Source: Vibrio fluminensis (lineage in GTDB: Bacteria; Pseudomonadota; Gammaproteobacteria; Enterobacterales; Vibrionaceae). Taken from it: a stretch of 53,625 nt of DNA. Every line of letters begins with the position of its first letter. The stretch's first letter is position 1. The notes beneath the pieces are model-generated. The model did no database searches. It was not told the DNA's origin and saw nothing but the letters and a program-made list of their open reading frames with translations. Shown here in pieces: positions 32,687 to 41,578 of the stretch. Made by a program: the position numbers and the translations under genes. The DNA lies in the NCBI RefSeq assembly GCF_015278125.1, contig NZ_JADILO010000031.1, positions 1-53,625 of the forward strand, read 5' to 3'.

Positions 32687-34138
32687 ATGTCTTCATCTTT
32701 AGACGCCAGCAAATTACTTCAATACCAAGCATTTTCCGTCCTTGTGGTAGACGATGAGGCGGGGATGCAGGCAATTTTGCAAAAAGCGCTAAGCAAATGG
32801 TTCTCAAAAGTAGATACCGCAGGCAGCATTGAGCAAGCTGAAACACTGCGCCTCGCCAATCACTATGATCTTATAATTTTAGACATTAACTTGCCGGGAC
32901 GCTCAGGTATTGAGTGGGAAGAGGCATTTAATGATGAAGAACGCAAAGCCGATGTGATCTTTATGACTGGCTATGCCGATCTAGAAACCGCAATTTCAGC
33001 ACTAAAGCTTGGCGCGACGGACTTTATTCTTAAGCCATTTAATCTCAGTCAAATGCTGCAATCGGTGCAACGCTGTATGGACAAACGACTTAACGAACGT
33101 TTGCAGTTTGCCCTGCGTCGTGATGTTAAGCGACATATTGTTACAGAGATCGCGGGCAGTTCAGAAAAAACTCAGCAATTGCGTCACTTAATTGGCCAAT
33201 TTGCCCCATCGCGAGCGTCAGTATTGATTGAAGGTGAGTCTGGAACAGGTAAAGAGCTGGTCGCACGTGGTGTTCACGAAGCCAGTGGCCGCAGTGGGCC
33301 TTTTATTCCCGTTAACTGTGGAGCCATTGCTCCAGAGCTTTTAGAAAGTGAACTATTTGGTCATACATCGGGGGCATTTACTGGTGCCAAAAAAGGCAGA
33401 GAAGGTCTATTTCGTGTTGCCAATGGTGGAACACTATTTCTTGATGAGATTGGCGAAATGCCACTTTCAATGCAATCTGCATTGTTGCGCGTATTAGAGC
33501 AGCGAGCGATTCGCCCTGTTGGTAGTGAAAAGGAGATCAGTGTTGATGTGCGTGTGGTAGCGGCAACCAACCGAAATTTGCAGCAAGAGGTAACAAAAGG
33601 GAATTTCCGCGAGGACTTATTCTATCGTTTAAACGTGTTAAAAATTGATGTCACTCCGCTGCGTGAGCGTAAGCAAGATCTCAATGAGCTCGTCCCGTTT
33701 TTTACCAAAATGCTTTCAGTGGAATTGGGTGTAGCGGACCCAAACTGGGCACATGAGGATATTGAAGCGCTCAACAATTATGACTGGCCTGGCAACATCC
33801 GTGAGTTAAAAAACTTGATAGAGCGTTGTATTTTACTGGGCAAACCGCCTGCACATTATTGGCGTGAGCTTAATATTAATCAGGCGCAAACAAACATCTC
33901 AATGACCGTTACAACGGGTTCGCAGTTGATCGATGTTGAGGCTCAACCACGCGTATCCGGTCATGGATATCCAAATTCATGGACGCTTAAAGAAGTGGAA
34001 AAATCCCATATCCAGCAGTTAGTGGACTTCCATGATGGCAATAAATCAGCGGCATCACGCGACCTTGGTGTCGCACGCAAAACATTAGAGCGAAAATACA
34101 AAGAGTGGGATTCAGAGGATTCAGATTATGCCGAATAA
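32687..34138 (+). CDS. Sigma-54-dependent response regulator (NtrC family)
   Basis: The protein has 483 residues from the ATG at 32687. The longer frame starts with a TTG inside the palindromic site and is rejected. Order: receiver (acidic pair Asp22-Asp23, phospho-acceptor Asp66 in LIILDINLPG, Lys in FILKPFN), AAA+ domain (Walker A GESGTGKE 183-190, sigma-54 contact loop GAFTGA 229-234, Walker B TLFLDEIGEMPL, DWPGNIRELKNLIERC) and a C-terminal Fis-type helix-turn-helix (SAASRDLGVARKTLERK). It activates sigma-54 promoters when phosphorylated by the kinase encoded next, whose gene overlaps by 11 bases. Proposed targets are tupABC-mob and the formate dehydrogenase operon. Confidence 0.95.
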   Translation: MSSSLDASKLLQYQAFSVLVVDDEAGMQAILQKALSKWFSKVDTAGSIEQAETLRLANHYDLIILDINLPGRSGIEWEEAFNDEERKADVIFMTGYADLETAISALKLGATDFILKPFNLSQMLQSVQRCMDKRLNERLQFALRRDVKRHIVTEIAGSSEKTQQLRHLIGQFAPSRASVLIEGESGTGKELVARGVHEASGRSGPFIPVNCGAIAPELLESELFGHTSGAFTGAKKGREGLFRVANGGTLFLDEIGEMPLSMQSALLRVLEQRAIRPVGSEKEISVDVRVVAATNRNLQQEVTKGNFREDLFYRLNVLKIDVTPLRERKQDLNELVPFFTKMLSVELGVADPNWAHEDIEALNNYDWPGNIRELKNLIERCILLGKPPAHYWRELNINQAQTNISMTVTTGSQLIDVEAQPRVSGHGYPNSWTLKEVEKSHIQQLVDFHDGNKSAASRDLGVARKTLERKYKEWDSEDSDYAE

Positions 34139-36173
34139 TGGCAATTATGATCATCAAAGTTTAATTGCTAAATGGCGTTATCGTTTTAAGACAATGGTGC
34201 GTTATCGTTTGATGATTTTAACCTCGGCACCTATTTTCCTTACTCTATTAGCTTTGATTGGTATCACCATCTATTGGTCGATTCACTACACTTGGCAAAG
34301 TACTCTGATTGACGTTTCGGAGCGTTTAGAAGTAGCCAACAATAGCATCGAATTGATTCAACAAAAGCAAGCTAACCATGTTGAAGCCTTCACTGAGTCT
34401 TATGACTTTCGTGTTCGCCTTGAAAGTAATCAGCCGCAAGCAGAGATCAAACGTTGGGTCGCTGAGCAAAAACAACGCTACAACCTCGATTTTCTCTGTT
34501 TTCATCGTATTGGCGAGTTAGAGTCAGGATTTGATTATCCTCGTTTGACAAAACAGGAATCGTTTTTTGACCTTTTGAGTAATCAAGATCTTGCAGCGCT
34601 TGACGTTAACCTCGCAAGTCGGGCGCAAGTTCCGATCCTTAACGGAGAAGAAGTAGAAAATAGAGGCCTAGTTAGTCGTACTGTTATTCCGGTTTATAAC
34701 AATGAAAATATACTTGTCGGCTATATGGATGGGGGCTTACTGCTTAACAACAGTACGATCTTAGTCGATCAAATTCGTGATCTGATTTACCCAAGTCAGC
34801 GCGATCATCTGCGCCCGTTAGGCACACTAACTCTATTCTTGGGCGATTTGCGTGTCAGTACCAATGTGCCGCTAGATAGTGCCGGACATGTCGGAAGAGC
34901 GATTGGTACTCGTGTGTCTGATGAAGTGCGTCAAGCGGTGCTCAATGAGGGTCAACAATGGGTTGATAGAGCCTATGTGTATGACGCTTGGTATATTAGT
35001 GCTTATCAACCTATTCGTGATAAGAATGACCATGTGATCGGTATGCTGTATACCGGTTATCTGATGTGGCCATTTTTAAAAGCCTATGTCACCAATATTG
35101 CTGAAATCAGTATTACCACCATTGTACTGCTGATTATCTCTGGTGTGATGGTGTATCGCGGTTCAAGAGATTTGTTTAATCCGATTGAACATATCTATCG
35201 CGTAGTGAAAATGATCCAATTAGGCAAGGAAACGCGCATCGGGCCTTTAGGGCTCGATGATGAGCATGAGCTTGCCCAACTGGCTAAGCAATTTGACAAT
35301 ATGTTGGATTTGCTCAGACAGCGGAAAAATGAGCTTAAATACGCTGCAATTGAATTAGAAGGCAAAGTTCAGCAACGTACTGCTAGCCTCGAAGAAAAAA
35401 CCGCTGAATTAGAGCTGCATATTCAACTCTTAAATCAGACGCGCGACAAGCTGGTGGTGCATGAAAAACTATCCGCGCTCGGAGAGCTAACCGCGGGGAT
35501 TGCTCATGAGATCAACAATCCGAGTGCAGTAATACTGGGTAACGTGGAACTGATTCAGTTTGAACTTGGTGAAGACGCACAGCGCGTTCAGGAAGAGCTG
35601 GACGCGATTCACGCTCAAATTGACCGGATACGTAACATTACTCGTAGCTTGCTGCAATATAGCCGTCAGGGCGGGGTTCAGGATGAAATTACCTGGCAAC
35701 ACGTTAACCCAATCGTCGAAGAGAGCATTACGCTAGTGAAAACAGGCAGTAAAAAGCGTGATATCGAATTCGTGACCGATCTTAAAGCTCACAGTTCGGT
35801 GGAAATTAACCGTCACCAGTTGCTGCAAATCCTGGTGAACTTACAAATGAATGGTATCCATGCGATGCAAGGTAAAGGTAAGTTAACCATTCGCAGTGAG
35901 GACTGGCTGGAAGATGGACAAGAACGCGGTGCGTTGATTCACATTCAAGATGAAGGTACCGGTATTAAGCCGGAAAACATTAAACGTATTTTCTCACCGT
36001 TCTATACCACTAAACGTGACGGTACAGGCTTAGGTCTGTCGGTATCGCAGAGTATTTTGAGCCAGACGGGTGGTGAGTTAACTGTAGAGTCGGAATATGG
36101 ACATGGCAGTTGTTTTACTATCCGCTTACCGAAAAAAGCAGAAATTGATTTGTTGTTTTCAACCAAAGCTTAA
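34128..36173 (+). CDS. Membrane sensor histidine kinase (double Cache-like, HAMP) partner of the sigma-54 regulator
   Basis: The protein has 681 residues: TM1 (about 31-52), a large periplasmic sensor (55-320) of Cache type (motif NILVGYMDGGLLLNN, later HVIGMLYTGYLMWPF), TM2 (about 325-345), HAMP, a coiled coil rich in Glu/Gln (395-445), and HisKA with GIAHEINNPSAV (His460). The HATPase N, G1 and G2 boxes follow (LVNLQMNGIHAM, DEGTGIKPENI, GTGLGLSVSQSIL). The sensed signal is unknown. Formate, oxyanion or a respiratory substrate would all fit the likely regulon. A terminator follows. Confidence 0.93.
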   Translation: MPNNGNYDHQSLIAKWRYRFKTMVRYRLMILTSAPIFLTLLALIGITIYWSIHYTWQSTLIDVSERLEVANNSIELIQQKQANHVEAFTESYDFRVRLESNQPQAEIKRWVAEQKQRYNLDFLCFHRIGELESGFDYPRLTKQESFFDLLSNQDLAALDVNLASRAQVPILNGEEVENRGLVSRTVIPVYNNENILVGYMDGGLLLNNSTILVDQIRDLIYPSQRDHLRPLGTLTLFLGDLRVSTNVPLDSAGHVGRAIGTRVSDEVRQAVLNEGQQWVDRAYVYDAWYISAYQPIRDKNDHVIGMLYTGYLMWPFLKAYVTNIAEISITTIVLLIISGVMVYRGSRDLFNPIEHIYRVVKMIQLGKETRIGPLGLDDEHELAQLAKQFDNMLDLLRQRKNELKYAAIELEGKVQQRTASLEEKTAELELHIQLLNQTRDKLVVHEKLSALGELTAGIAHEINNPSAVILGNVELIQFELGEDAQRVQEELDAIHAQIDRIRNITRSLLQYSRQGGVQDEITWQHVNPIVEESITLVKTGSKKRDIEFVTDLKAHSSVEINRHQLLQILVNLQMNGIHAMQGKGKLTIRSEDWLEDGQERGALIHIQDEGTGIKPENIKRIFSPFYTTKRDGTGLGLSVSQSILSQTGGELTVESEYGHGSCFTIRLPKKAEIDLLFSTKA

Positions 36174-36208
36174 TCAGTGAGTTCTTAATATTAGATCGAC
36201 TCGCATAA

Positions 36209-36235
36209 AAAACGCCTTCCAAGTGAAGGCGTTTT
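36209..36235. terminator. Bidirectional terminator between convergent kinase and mscS genes
   Basis: A perfect 11-bp stem (AAAACGCCTTC / GAAGGCGTTTT) with loop CAAGT. Both arms carry A or T runs outside, so it can stop transcription from either side. Confidence 0.87.
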
Positions 36236-36273
36236 GCTATCTATCTCAACGGCCACAGATAAAACCTAATTAC

Positions 36274-37152
36274 TTAACCTGCGTTAACCGCAATCTTAGG
36301 CGGTTTGATACCGTGTTTACGAAACTCTTTCATTACGCGAAGAGTGATGTCGGTTTCAAACAGTTTTTCATAGGCGGTATCCACCACGTAAGCTTTGCAG
36401 GTCAACTGAATCGCTAAGTAGTTATCCGCCATAGTCTGTTTAACGAGAACCGTAACCGGCTTAGGTAGATGAATGTAACGGCTTGATGATGCGGCTTCCT
36501 GAATTAGATCGCGGGCGAGGGTAATATCTTCATCCATACTGACATAAAACGGAATCACTACCTGCATATCCAGTGCACCATAGTTGCCACTTACCACAAC
36601 TTCATTCAAGAATTTGTTGTTTGGGATAGTAATGATGTCATCGTTCAAAGTGCGCATACGCACTGAACGCAAACCAATGGTAATGATATCGCCATAGTTC
36701 CCTTCAAACGTGACGCGGTCACCAACTTGGAATGGTCGGTCAACCATGACAGTTATGCCAGCGATAAACGAAGCCGCAAGGTCTTTCAGTGCAAAACCGA
36801 CCGAAACTGCGAGCGTACCACCAATAAGCGCAAGGATTTGGTCATTGATACGAAAGCTCATCATAAACACCACCACACCCGTGGTCATGTAGATGAAAAA
36901 TTGCATAAATGATTGCAGCTTTTGTAGCAGCATGCGGTACTGAACAAACTGGCTACCAAAGCTCTCAACCATTGAATTGATGAATTTTAGTAGAATCCAA
37001 GTGCCGGCAATGACGAACAATGAAAAGAACACACCACTCCAGCGAACTAAACTGGCTATTTTTGAGATGTTCTCGACGTTGGCTATCTCTTCTGTCGCCA
37101 TCGCTGGTAAGGCAAAAAGCGACAGGAATAGTAAGGTTATTATTGTTTTCAT
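36274..37152 (-). CDS. MscS-family mechanosensitive ion channel
   Basis: The protein has 292 residues. A cleavable signal (ALPAMA-TEE) is followed by three membrane helices. The pore-lining helix region has LALIGGTLAVSVGFALKDLA and the family motif FIAGITVMVDRPFQVGDRVT. The cytoplasmic beta domain has GLRSVRMRTLNDDIITIPN. It opens under membrane tension to release solutes on osmotic downshock. The start lies one base after the stop of the 785-residue upstream gene, and its ribosome site GGTGAAG sits inside that gene, so the two are translationally coupled. The channel has an N-terminal signal like the larger MscK or YbdG relatives, but it is short. Confidence 0.93.
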   Translation of the reverse strand: MKTIITLLFLSLFALPAMATEEIANVENISKIASLVRWSGVFFSLFVIAGTWILLKFINSMVESFGSQFVQYRMLLQKLQSFMQFFIYMTTGVVVFMMSFRINDQILALIGGTLAVSVGFALKDLAASFIAGITVMVDRPFQVGDRVTFEGNYGDIITIGLRSVRMRTLNDDIITIPNNKFLNEVVVSGNYGALDMQVVIPFYVSMDEDITLARDLIQEAASSSRYIHLPKPVTVLVKQTMADNYLAIQLTCKAYVVDTAYEKLFETDITLRVMKEFRKHGIKPPKIAVNAG

Positions 37153-37153
37153 A

Positions 37154-39511
37154 CTACTTCACCAATAAATGTTGACGATCAAGAACGTTTGTAATGTGTC
37201 GGAACCAATGGTCTGAAACGCGAGCTTGGTCTTCTGTCCATTCGATGTACCCACGGCTTTGGAAATAGCGCAGGATGCCAGTAATCTCAGCAAGACTTAA
37301 TTGGGTGCAGTCAGAAAGAATCTCTGGCGAAGCGATCTCCAATTGAATAATAGAGCGTAATACTGCCAACATTGGTTTAGGCATATTTTCCAGTTCTTGA
37401 GACTCAGGAACATGGAATAGACGCACTACAGCTTGATCGGTCTCTTTGTTGCGATTGATCGACAAGCGGAAAAAGCGCAGTGCCACGGTCGGGTTACCGT
37501 CAGAGTAGTGCCAAAGAATACGGTAAAAACCGAGTTTCGCGCGTTCTTCTTCACTTAAATCATCTTGATCCCATTGTTTTGGTACCACTAAACCTTCAAA
37601 TGAAAGTGGCTTCTCTAGTTCTTTGTTGATTCGGCTATCAAGCAACTCGGCAATCTGTTTCTCACTCCAACGGGGTAGGAAACACACTAGATCAAACAGC
37701 AGACGTTCACCGCGGGCACGATCGACGAAACGCCAGCTTGATTTCACAATCGAGAGCACGATTCGGTGGTTTTTCTTCGAGCGACGGAGCAAGTTAGTAA
37801 TACGCATGAGATCACTCAAACCACCAACCATTGGTTTGACTAAGCGATGGGCATTATCAATCGCGATCAAGTACGGGGTTTCGCTCTTGCGAAGATGAGC
37901 AAGAACTTGAATTTCACTGGCTTCTTCGTCTAAACCGATACTTAAGGCGAGCTGTGACAATAACTCACTATAACCCGCATATGGGCAGTTTAGATAAATC
38001 GGCTCGGCATTAGATACCTTATTAAGCATGGTATTTAATAGCGTTGTCGCGCCAATACCACGTTCACCTGACACCACACAAATCGCTGGGCTATCAGACA
38101 TTAAGTAACGTGAAAGCTGCTTAAGTTCATCACTGGCGTAACCAATTAGTGTACTGTCAATATTACCCGGTAATACATAGTCAAATACCTGCTCGCCTTT
38201 AATACGCACTAGGTTATGCTGACATTTATCAATATCAGATTGCTTAGCCACTTCAATACGGAATAGGTAAGCCAATGCTTGGCTAAACAATGTAGAACGC
38301 GACAACAGTCCCATTAATTGATGTTTCGCGCTGTCTAAGCTGAGCCAAACAATGCCCAGCGCGGTTGCAGGAATATTTAACAGAAATGTGTTTTGGCGGT
38401 TTATGGCCCAGCTCACCCATACAGGACGTTCGGTGTGCGTTGCTAATGACTCGAATACTTTTTCACGCCATAGACGCAATACCGACACGGTAACGAGGAC
38501 AAACCAGAAAAATAGCGCACTGTAGATCCAGCTGTAAATAGTGCCTTTACCCAGCGTACGGATGGATATTTGCAGAATTACACCGGCAATAATAATGCTC
38601 CAAACGTAGCGACGAATTGTCGATAAGCGTAGAGCAATGACAGCACGAGATGAACTGCGGCTATTGCGGTAAGCAAACTCGAGAATAAAGCTAATCGCAA
38701 TCGAGCCACCCAATACCCACCAAGTAAAGATTTCCAGCAGGATCAAATGCTGCAAGCTTGGAATCTGCGAAAGCACGCGGAGCGATAGGGTAATCGCGAT
38801 TAGCCACGCAATAGCGCGGTGAGCTCGACTGATATACCAAACTAATCTAACCCATAATGGTGGGTTAGATTTGCTTTCTAATTGGCTTACGCGGAATAGG
38901 TCAATTAGACGTTTGCTGTTTGCCAACCACCATACCAAGCCAAAGTAAATGAATAGCACTTTGGTTGCTGCCCAAATAACTGGAATCGGTGAAATAAAGA
39001 TTTCACCGACAAGTGATTTAAAGCTGCGGATTTGGAAGTAAACCAGATACTCGACGTTTAACTTCGCTAACTGCAATTCTTGCTTGAATTGTGTGACACC
39101 ATAAGGCCCAAAGCCCGTCAAACGGTCGCGATTGGCTGGATTGGTTAAATCCAGTAGAACTTGTTTGCTCTGGTTTAAGCTGGTTAGAGTGAAATAAACA
39201 CTCTGAACTTGATTCCACTCCTGATCGGCATTGTTTGCGCGATAGGCGTCAAGGTGGTCTGAAAAGCTGGTGATTTGCTCACGCTGAATACGCAGTACGC
39301 GCGCCAACAAAAGATTCACTTGTCGTTTATCTTTTGTCGTCATGAATAAGGGTTCCGGTAATTCGGAAATTTGTTGAGCAATTTTAACCGCTTCAGGTGA
39401 GCTCTGAGGTAGCGATTGAAAGCCATACTCGTTAGCCAAACTTGGCGTTGCAATAAGCAAGCTAGCAAGGACCAATACGCGCAAATAAAAGTCGCGCAAG
39501 TAATAACGCAT
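37154..39511 (-). CDS. Large membrane protein with degenerate P-loop ATPase domain, paired with MscS
   Basis: The protein has 785 residues. Order: signal peptide (ends near SLA-NEY), a periplasmic helical part (28-165), about six membrane helices (170-395), then a cytoplasmic ATPase-like domain. The Walker A region reads GERGIGATT (482-490), with Ala where the invariant Lys should be. Walker B reads YLIAIDNAHRL with Asn after the Asp. Past it are a typical AAA/STAND-like lid (HYSDGNPTVALRFFRLS) and a winged-helix-like end (LAEITGILRYFQSRGYIEW). It may bind but not hydrolyse nucleotide. The coupling to an MscS gene suggests a regulatory partner of the channel. I know no described function. Confidence 0.7.
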   Translation of the reverse strand: MRYYLRDFYLRVLVLASLLIATPSLANEYGFQSLPQSSPEAVKIAQQISELPEPLFMTTKDKRQVNLLLARVLRIQREQITSFSDHLDAYRANNADQEWNQVQSVYFTLTSLNQSKQVLLDLTNPANRDRLTGFGPYGVTQFKQELQLAKLNVEYLVYFQIRSFKSLVGEIFISPIPVIWAATKVLFIYFGLVWWLANSKRLIDLFRVSQLESKSNPPLWVRLVWYISRAHRAIAWLIAITLSLRVLSQIPSLQHLILLEIFTWWVLGGSIAISFILEFAYRNSRSSSRAVIALRLSTIRRYVWSIIIAGVILQISIRTLGKGTIYSWIYSALFFWFVLVTVSVLRLWREKVFESLATHTERPVWVSWAINRQNTFLLNIPATALGIVWLSLDSAKHQLMGLLSRSTLFSQALAYLFRIEVAKQSDIDKCQHNLVRIKGEQVFDYVLPGNIDSTLIGYASDELKQLSRYLMSDSPAICVVSGERGIGATTLLNTMLNKVSNAEPIYLNCPYAGYSELLSQLALSIGLDEEASEIQVLAHLRKSETPYLIAIDNAHRLVKPMVGGLSDLMRITNLLRRSKKNHRIVLSIVKSSWRFVDRARGERLLFDLVCFLPRWSEKQIAELLDSRINKELEKPLSFEGLVVPKQWDQDDLSEEERAKLGFYRILWHYSDGNPTVALRFFRLSINRNKETDQAVVRLFHVPESQELENMPKPMLAVLRSIIQLEIASPEILSDCTQLSLAEITGILRYFQSRGYIEWTEDQARVSDHWFRHITNVLDRQHLLVK

Positions 39512-39893
39512 AGAACACTCTTAATTTTAGTTATTTAGATTTATACCCATGTGACCTCACACTAATGTCGAGGCTACTTGGTTTAGTGTAGTTGTTTTGA
39601 CGGAAGTGGTTGTTCCGTACCCAAGGATGGGCGTCGAATTCTAGAGACTAGATGTTGCGCAATGTCAGGGGCGTGTTAAAAAAACACTATTCAATTGAGT
39701 GATTTTTCTGACAATGAATCTAAAAATGAGCGAGATGAAAAGAGGATAGTACTACCGATCATAAAGAGTATTTCGGGTCGAAATCTTTAAGTTAATGGTT
39801 TTCTATTGAAAACAACGCTTGCAGTAGAGGCGCTTTATCAGTAACGTTGCGCGGTTTTTACCCCTTTATTCATTTTAAGCTAAGGTACAGGTT
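39512..39893. other. Intergenic region with a decayed Vibrio repeat; no gene
   Basis: About 380 bases between divergent genes. Near the left edge (39541 onward) TTATACCCATGTGACCTCA resembles the end of the TATACCCAA-type Vibrio repeat, without a matching second arm. The rest is AT-rich spacer with small hairpins. The last 60 bases hold the ybiT leader with TAAGGTACAGG before the start. No RNA gene was recognised. Confidence 0.4.
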
Positions 39894-41486
39894 TTGATCT
39901 CTACTGCTAATATCACGCAACAATTTGGCGCTAAGCCACTATTTGAAAATATCTCAGTTAAATTCGGCGAAGGTAACCGTTACGGTCTAATCGGTGCGAA
40001 TGGCTGTGGTAAGTCAACGTTTATGAAAATCCTTAGTGGCGAGCTAGAGCCAAGTGGCGGTAACGTTAGCTACGATCCAAATGAACGTGTTGCTAAGCTA
40101 AACCAGGATCAGTTTGCGTACGAGCAGTACACAGTAATCGATACTGTAATTATGGGTTATAAAGAACTGTGGGAAGTGAAACAGGAACGTGACCGTATTT
40201 ATTCTCTAGCTGAAATGAGCGAAGAAGACGGCATGAAGGTTGCGGATCTTGAAGTTGAGTTCGCAGAGATGGACGGTTACATGGCTGAATCTAAAGCCGG
40301 CGAACTACTACTAGCAGTAGGTATTCCTCTAGAGCAGCACTACGGTCTAATGAGCGAAGTGGCTCCAGGCTGGAAACTTCGTGTGCTACTTGCGCAGGTT
40401 CTTTTCGCTGACCCACATATCATGCTACTAGACGAACCAACCAACAACTTGGATATGGACACTATCCGCTGGTTGGAAGAGACGCTAAACCAGCGTAACT
40501 GTACCATGATCATCATCTCGCACGACCGTCACTTCCTTAACTCAGTATGTACACACATGGCTGACTTAGACTACGGTGAACTGCGCCTTTACCCTGGTAA
40601 CTACGACGAGTACATGACTGCGGCAAGCCAAGCGCGTGAACGTCTACTTTCTGACAATGCGAAGAAGAAAGCGCAAATTGCTGAGCTACAAACATTCGTA
40701 GCGCGTTTCTCGGCAAACGCATCAAAAGCAAAACAAGCGACTTCACGTGCTAAGCAGATCGACAAGATCCAACTTGACGAAGTAAAAGCGTCTAGCCGTC
40801 AAAACCCGTTCATTCGTTTCGAACAGTCTAAAGAACTATTCCGAAATGCACTAGAAGTTGAAAACCTAAGCCAAGGTTTTGAAGATGATTTGTTTGCAAA
40901 CTTCAATGCAATTTTTGAAGTAGGTGAGCGCGTTGCTATCATCGGTGAGAACGGTGTTGGTAAGACAACACTACTTAACACCCTTGCAGGTGTACTAGAG
41001 CCACGTACAGGCGCATACAAATGGTCTGAAAACTCAAACATCGGTTACTACGCTCAAGATCACGCACATGATTTTGAAGAAGACTTGAAACTGATGGATT
41101 GGATGGGTCAATGGCGTCAAGAAGGCGACGACGAGCAAGTTCTACGCAGCTTCCTAGGTCGTATGCTATTTGGTCAAGACGACATTAAGAAGTCAGTAAA
41201 AGTTCTGTCTGGTGGTGAGCAAGGTCGTATGCTGCTTGGTAAGCTAATGATGAAAAAACCAAACATGCTGCTAATGGACGAACCAACTAACCACATGGAT
41301 ATGGAATCTATCGAATCACTGAACACTGCGTTAGAGCAGTACAAAGGTACGCTATTCTTCGTATCGCATGACCGTGTATTCGTAGACTCACTAGCTACTC
41401 GTATCCTTGAGATCCGTGATGGTAAGATCCACGATTTCCGTGGTACATACGCAGAATTTCTGCAAGCACGCGGTATTCAAGGTTAG
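39894..41486 (+). CDS. ybiT: ABC-F ATPase YbiT (translation factor)
   Basis: A soluble protein of 530 residues with two ABC domains and no membrane segments. ABC-F proteins act on the ribosome, and EttA is the best-known member. Two Walker A loops (GANGCGKSTFMKI and GENGVGKTTLLNT), two Walker B motifs (MLLDEPTNNLD and LLMDEPTNHMD) and a charged linker (AKQATSRAKQIDKIQL) are seen. The N terminus MISTANITQQFGAKPLFEN aligns with E. coli YbiT. The start codon is therefore TTG, preceded by AAGG. Codon use is strongly biased to preferred codons, a sign of high expression. A strong terminator follows. Confidence 0.93.
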   Translation: MISTANITQQFGAKPLFENISVKFGEGNRYGLIGANGCGKSTFMKILSGELEPSGGNVSYDPNERVAKLNQDQFAYEQYTVIDTVIMGYKELWEVKQERDRIYSLAEMSEEDGMKVADLEVEFAEMDGYMAESKAGELLLAVGIPLEQHYGLMSEVAPGWKLRVLLAQVLFADPHIMLLDEPTNNLDMDTIRWLEETLNQRNCTMIIISHDRHFLNSVCTHMADLDYGELRLYPGNYDEYMTAASQARERLLSDNAKKKAQIAELQTFVARFSANASKAKQATSRAKQIDKIQLDEVKASSRQNPFIRFEQSKELFRNALEVENLSQGFEDDLFANFNAIFEVGERVAIIGENGVGKTTLLNTLAGVLEPRTGAYKWSENSNIGYYAQDHAHDFEEDLKLMDWMGQWRQEGDDEQVLRSFLGRMLFGQDDIKKSVKVLSGGEQGRMLLGKLMMKKPNMLLMDEPTNHMDMESIESLNTALEQYKGTLFFVSHDRVFVDSLATRILEIRDGKIHDFRGTYAEFLQARGIQG

Positions 41487-41538
41487 TTATTCAAGGTTAC
41501 TTACTTAGTTAACGTTTAAATTAGTAACGCACAATTCG

Positions 41539-41569
41539 AAAGGGCTAGTTCAATAACTAGCCCTTTTTT
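41539..41569. terminator. Terminator between ybiT and the chemoreceptor gene
   Basis: A perfect 12-bp stem (AAAGGGCTAGTT / AACTAGCCCTTT) with loop CAAT, then TTT. It serves ybiT and possibly the convergent receptor gene, which ends at 41579. Confidence 0.9.
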
Positions 41570-41578
41570 ACGCTTCTC

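Noticed and set aside
37154..39511. Reading the 785-residue protein as an ordinary AAA+ ATPase
   Set aside because: Walker A lacks the invariant Lys and Walker B lacks the catalytic Glu, so normal ATP hydrolysis should not be assumed.
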